Of a stretch of DNA of 8,584 nucleotides, positions 7,377 to 8,584 are shown piece by piece. The notes beneath the pieces were generated by a model. The model was not told where the DNA came from. It worked only from the letters and a program-made list of their open reading frames with translations, and did no database searches. The position numbers and the translations under genes were made by a program. The DNA comes from Verrucomicrobiota bacterium (GTDB lineage: Bacteria; Verrucomicrobiota; Kiritimatiellia; UBA8416; JAIOPI01). Within the stretch, counting starts at the first letter, position 1, and each line of letters begins with the position of its first letter. The DNA lies in contig JAQCIA010000069.1 of the NCBI GenBank assembly GCA_027620105.1, forward strand, positions 1-8,584, in the 5' to 3' direction.

Positions 7377-7405
7377 ATTAAAGGCGTGTCCGCGCCCGAC
7401 GTCAA
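7377..7405 (-). promoter_or_regulatory. Sigma-70-type promoter of htpG
   Basis: On the minus strand TTGACG (7405-7400) and TTTAAT (7382-7377) are separated by exactly 17 bases, a near-consensus arrangement. The predicted transcription start is near 7370, giving a leader of about 62 bases before the htpG ATG. It does not fit the sigma-32 heat-shock consensus. It probably drives htpG, asnS and the sugar kinase. Confidence 0.65.
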
Positions 7406-7412
7406 TGGTTTA

Positions 7413-7425
7413 CCGGGTGACCCGG
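7413..7425. repeat. 13-base palindrome between the divergent promoters
   Basis: CCGGGTGACCCGG is a perfect palindrome (6-base arms, one central base). It is centred about 49 bases upstream of the predicted htpG transcription start, just behind the -35, where activators often bind. A GC-rich genome makes chance palindromes more likely, so its role is unproven. Confidence 0.4.
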
Positions 7426-7480
7426 GAAAATTCGCACGGTCTTCTCTCGCCCCCACGCTTGCGCGCAACGTGTGGCTCTG

Positions 7481-7496
7481 GTAGGTATAGTCCTAC
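7481..7496 (+). promoter_or_regulatory. Candidate -10 element of the PilZ gene inside an inverted repeat
   Basis: TATAGT (7486-7491) is a good -10 match, 24 bases before the PilZ ATG. It forms the exact centre of an inverted repeat: GTAGG (7481-7485) and CCTAC (7492-7496). There is no convincing -35 at 17 bases; TTGCGC at 7459-7464 is 21 bases away. The layout suggests a weak or regulated promoter. Confidence 0.4.
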
Positions 7497-7515
7497 GTCG
7501 ACGAAGCGAGACCCT

Positions 7516-7911
7516 ATGGCCAGCGAAAAACGCAAAAAGGAGCGCTTGCAGGAAGAGGTTCGCGTTGCCGTCACGATTCTTTCCGCAGAAGACGCGCCAG
7601 ACCTCGTGAACAAGACCTTTTTCTGTCCGACGGAGGATGTTTCCGCCGGCGGCCTGCGCCTGTGTTTGCATCATGCCGTCCCGAAAAACGCGGAATTGGT
7701 TCTGCGCATTGCCTTCCAGCACCCGGTACGTTCTTTCAAGCACATTGGCCGCGTGGCCTGGATGCGGCGGGGCTCTTTTCGTGGTTATCCCGTGGCGATT
7801 GGCGTGGAGCTGACTGAGCTTCAGGCGGGTACCGCGGAAGCATGGGGGCACATGCTGGAGCGCAAGCTGCGCGATGCTGATCCGAAAACGCGCACGAAGC
7901 CTGCCGCCTGA
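7516..7911 (+). CDS. PilZ-domain protein, probably with altered c-di-GMP site
   Basis: The 131-residue product is a single small beta-barrel domain of the PilZ type, the common c-di-GMP receptor. Its DxSxxG motif is intact (Asp41, Ser43, Gly46 in EDVSAGGLRL), and SFKHIGRVAWMRR followed by AIGVELTEL matches the second half of the domain. The RxxxR motif that normally lies directly before the first strand is not in its usual form: the region reads RKKERLQEEVRVAV, with an RxxxR (Arg6-Arg10) too far upstream and only Arg16 near the barrel. Binding of c-di-GMP is therefore uncertain. It ends in a basic tail. The ATG at 7516 is chosen because upstream sequence is intergenic in character; the ribosome binding site is weak. 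The neighbouring convergent gene is a paralogue. The target process is unknown. Confidence 0.82.
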   Translation: MASEKRKKERLQEEVRVAVTILSAEDAPDLVNKTFFCPTEDVSAGGLRLCLHHAVPKNAELVLRIAFQHPVRSFKHIGRVAWMRRGSFRGYPVAIGVELTELQAGTAEAWGHMLERKLRDADPKTRTKPAA

Positions 7912-7916
7912 ATTCC

Positions 7917-8294
7917 TCAGCCATCCAGTCCGCGCCGTTCCAGCATCCGCCGCCAGGCCGTGAGGCGTTCCCGGCTCGTCTCGCTGATAAACAGCCCGAT
8001 GCTCTGACCGCCGTCGCCCTCACGGCTCAGCCAGCCCACCTGACCGCGCAGCTTGAAAGATTCCATCGGGCGCGTGCAATCGATATCCAGTTCGACAAAG
8101 CTGTTCAGCGGCAGCACTTTTCTGGAACCAAAGCGCACACCACCCACTGAGACATCCAGCGTCCACCCCGCGCATACTGGCGGGTCGAGCGCGAGCCCCG
8201 ATTCGGGATCCACCTTGCGGGCGCGCACGCGCGCCTTCAGGGAAAGCCGAGTTTTGGCGCGACGATCCTGTTGAGCCAATCTTCGGTCCAGCAT
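7917..8294 (-). CDS. PilZ-domain protein with canonical c-di-GMP motifs
   Basis: The 125-residue product is a one-domain PilZ protein. It carries both motifs used to grip c-di-GMP: RxxxR (Arg12-Arg16 in RRAKTRLSLKARV) and DxSxxG (Asp47, Ser49, Gly52 in LDVSVGGVRF). It should bind the second messenger, but no effector domain or target is visible. The C-terminal half (PMESFKLRGQVGWLSR, then LTAWRRMLERR) resembles the convergent PilZ protein next door. I chose ATG 8294 because GGAGG lies 8 bases upstream; starts further upstream at 8309 and 8318 would be in frame but come at or before that site. It follows the TraB/GumN-like gene by 34 bases on the same strand, so the two are probably co-transcribed. 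The gap to the facing PilZ stop is 5 bases. Confidence 0.88.
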   Translation of the reverse strand: MLDRRLAQQDRRAKTRLSLKARVRARKVDPESGLALDPPVCAGWTLDVSVGGVRFGSRKVLPLNSFVELDIDCTRPMESFKLRGQVGWLSREGDGGQSIGLFISETSRERLTAWRRMLERRGLDG

Positions 8295-8302
8295 GCCCAA
8301 AG

Positions 8303-8307
8303 CCTCC
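8303..8307 (-). promoter_or_regulatory. Ribosome binding site of the second PilZ gene
   Basis: GGAGG on the minus strand, 8 bases before the ATG at 8294. It decides the start among several in-frame ATG codons. Confidence 0.75.
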
Positions 8308-8328
8308 ATTAAGCACATGTCCTGGCGA

Positions 8329-8584
8329 TCAACGCTGCACGGGGTTGAATCCCCGCTGATGCAGCAGCCCAACCACACCATCGGGGCCAACCAGATGCGC
8401 AGCCCCGACGACGACCAAGTGGTTGCGATCACTGCCCAGCAGGCGCTCGAAGATGCCCGCCCAAGCGTCATTGCGATCCGTTAACAGACGCCTTTTAAGA
8501 TACGGAAAGTCGCCAAAGGGTGTGATTTTGGTTAGTTGAAGTGTAGGTGGCACCGGGCGCTCGCGAAACATCATTTTTCGTTTG
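8329..8584 (-). CDS. TraB/GumN-family protein, C-terminal end only
   Basis: The frame is open to the right edge, leaving about 84 C-terminal residues. The end resembles TraB/GumN (Tiki-like) proteins: a helix with LLTDRNDAWAGIFERLL, then a strand and a GX2H motif in VVVGAAHLVGPDGVVGLL (His encoded near 8395-8397), then a final HQRGFNPVQR. In the family, two GX2H motifs and a conserved Glu are proposed to form a metal site; only the last motif is in view here. The ATG pair at 8569-8574 is internal, not a start, because the similarity implies a protein of roughly 280-350 residues. It stops 34 bases before the PilZ start on the same strand. The function is not known, and the call rests on a short stretch. 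Confidence 0.72.
   Translation of the reverse strand, partial: KRKMMFRERPVPPTLQLTKITPFGDFPYLKRRLLTDRNDAWAGIFERLLGSDRNHLVVVGAAHLVGPDGVVGLLHQRGFNPVQR

Larger units (their letters stand above)
7309..7515. other. Divergent intergenic region between htpG and the PilZ gene
   Basis: This is the longest stretch without a gene (207 bases). It holds the htpG promoter and ribosome binding site on the minus strand, a candidate -10 for the PilZ gene on the plus strand, and three inverted repeats (7352-7372, 7413-7425, 7481-7496). A further 8-base palindrome, CGTCGACG, is at 7496-7503 in the PilZ leader. No small ORF with a ribosome binding site and no RNA gene was recognised. Confidence 0.7.

Noticed and set aside
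7324..7515. Extension of the first PilZ protein upstream to 7324
   Set aside because: The frame is open by chance through the intergenic region; it would run through both promoters, and PilZ homology begins only after the ATG at 7516.
8295..8471. Longer version of the second PilZ protein starting at 8471
   Set aside because: The extra 59 residues overlap the TraB/GumN-like gene in another frame, have no PilZ similarity, and ATG 8294 has a strong ribosome binding site.

Overview
The window is GC-rich bacterial DNA (about 60% or more by eye) with closely packed genes and no RNA gene, mobile element or CRISPR array that I can see. It looks chromosomal, mostly housekeeping, and Gram-negative: it encodes a Prc/Tsp-type periplasmic protease, a meso-diaminopimelate pathway enzyme and two PilZ-domain proteins. 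A true asparaginyl-tRNA synthetase means Asn-tRNA is charged directly. The lineage cannot be fixed from the sequence alone. A member of the PVC group (Verrucomicrobiota and relatives) or a similar deep lineage would fit the mix, but that is a weak inference.

Layout. Bases 2-2278 (+) hold a tightly coupled run: the C-terminal third of a Prc/Tsp (S41) protease cut by the left edge, dapF (start overlaps the protease stop by 4 bases), and xthA (4 bases after dapF). This run ends tail-to-tail, 22 bases away, against a leftward run over 7308-2301 (-): htpG, asnS, and a rhamnulokinase-like FGGY sugar kinase. The leftward run starts from a good sigma-70-type promoter (TTGACG-17-TTTAAT) in the 207-base divergent region 7309-7515. 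From that region a small PilZ-domain gene (7516-7911) is read rightward. It faces, tail-to-tail with a 5-base gap, a second paralogous PilZ gene (7917-8294, -), which lies just downstream of the C-terminal end of a TraB/GumN-family gene cut by the right edge.

How the genes relate. Prc and DapF both touch peptidoglycan biology (protease control of wall enzymes in known species, and meso-DAP supply). XthA is a DNA-repair nuclease. HtpG (Hsp90) and AsnRS are general proteostasis and translation genes. The lone sugar kinase has no visible rhamnose or fucose partner genes. The PilZ pair suggests c-di-GMP-linked output, but no cyclase or phosphodiesterase is in view.

Most notable points: a roughly 75-residue predicted coiled-coil insertion inside the catalytic domain of AsnRS; a eukaryote-like charged linker in HtpG; an inverted pair of PilZ paralogues of which one has lost the canonical RxxxR spacing; and three inverted repeats in the htpG/PilZ divergent regulatory region. 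I did not find evidence for a wholly new multi-gene system.
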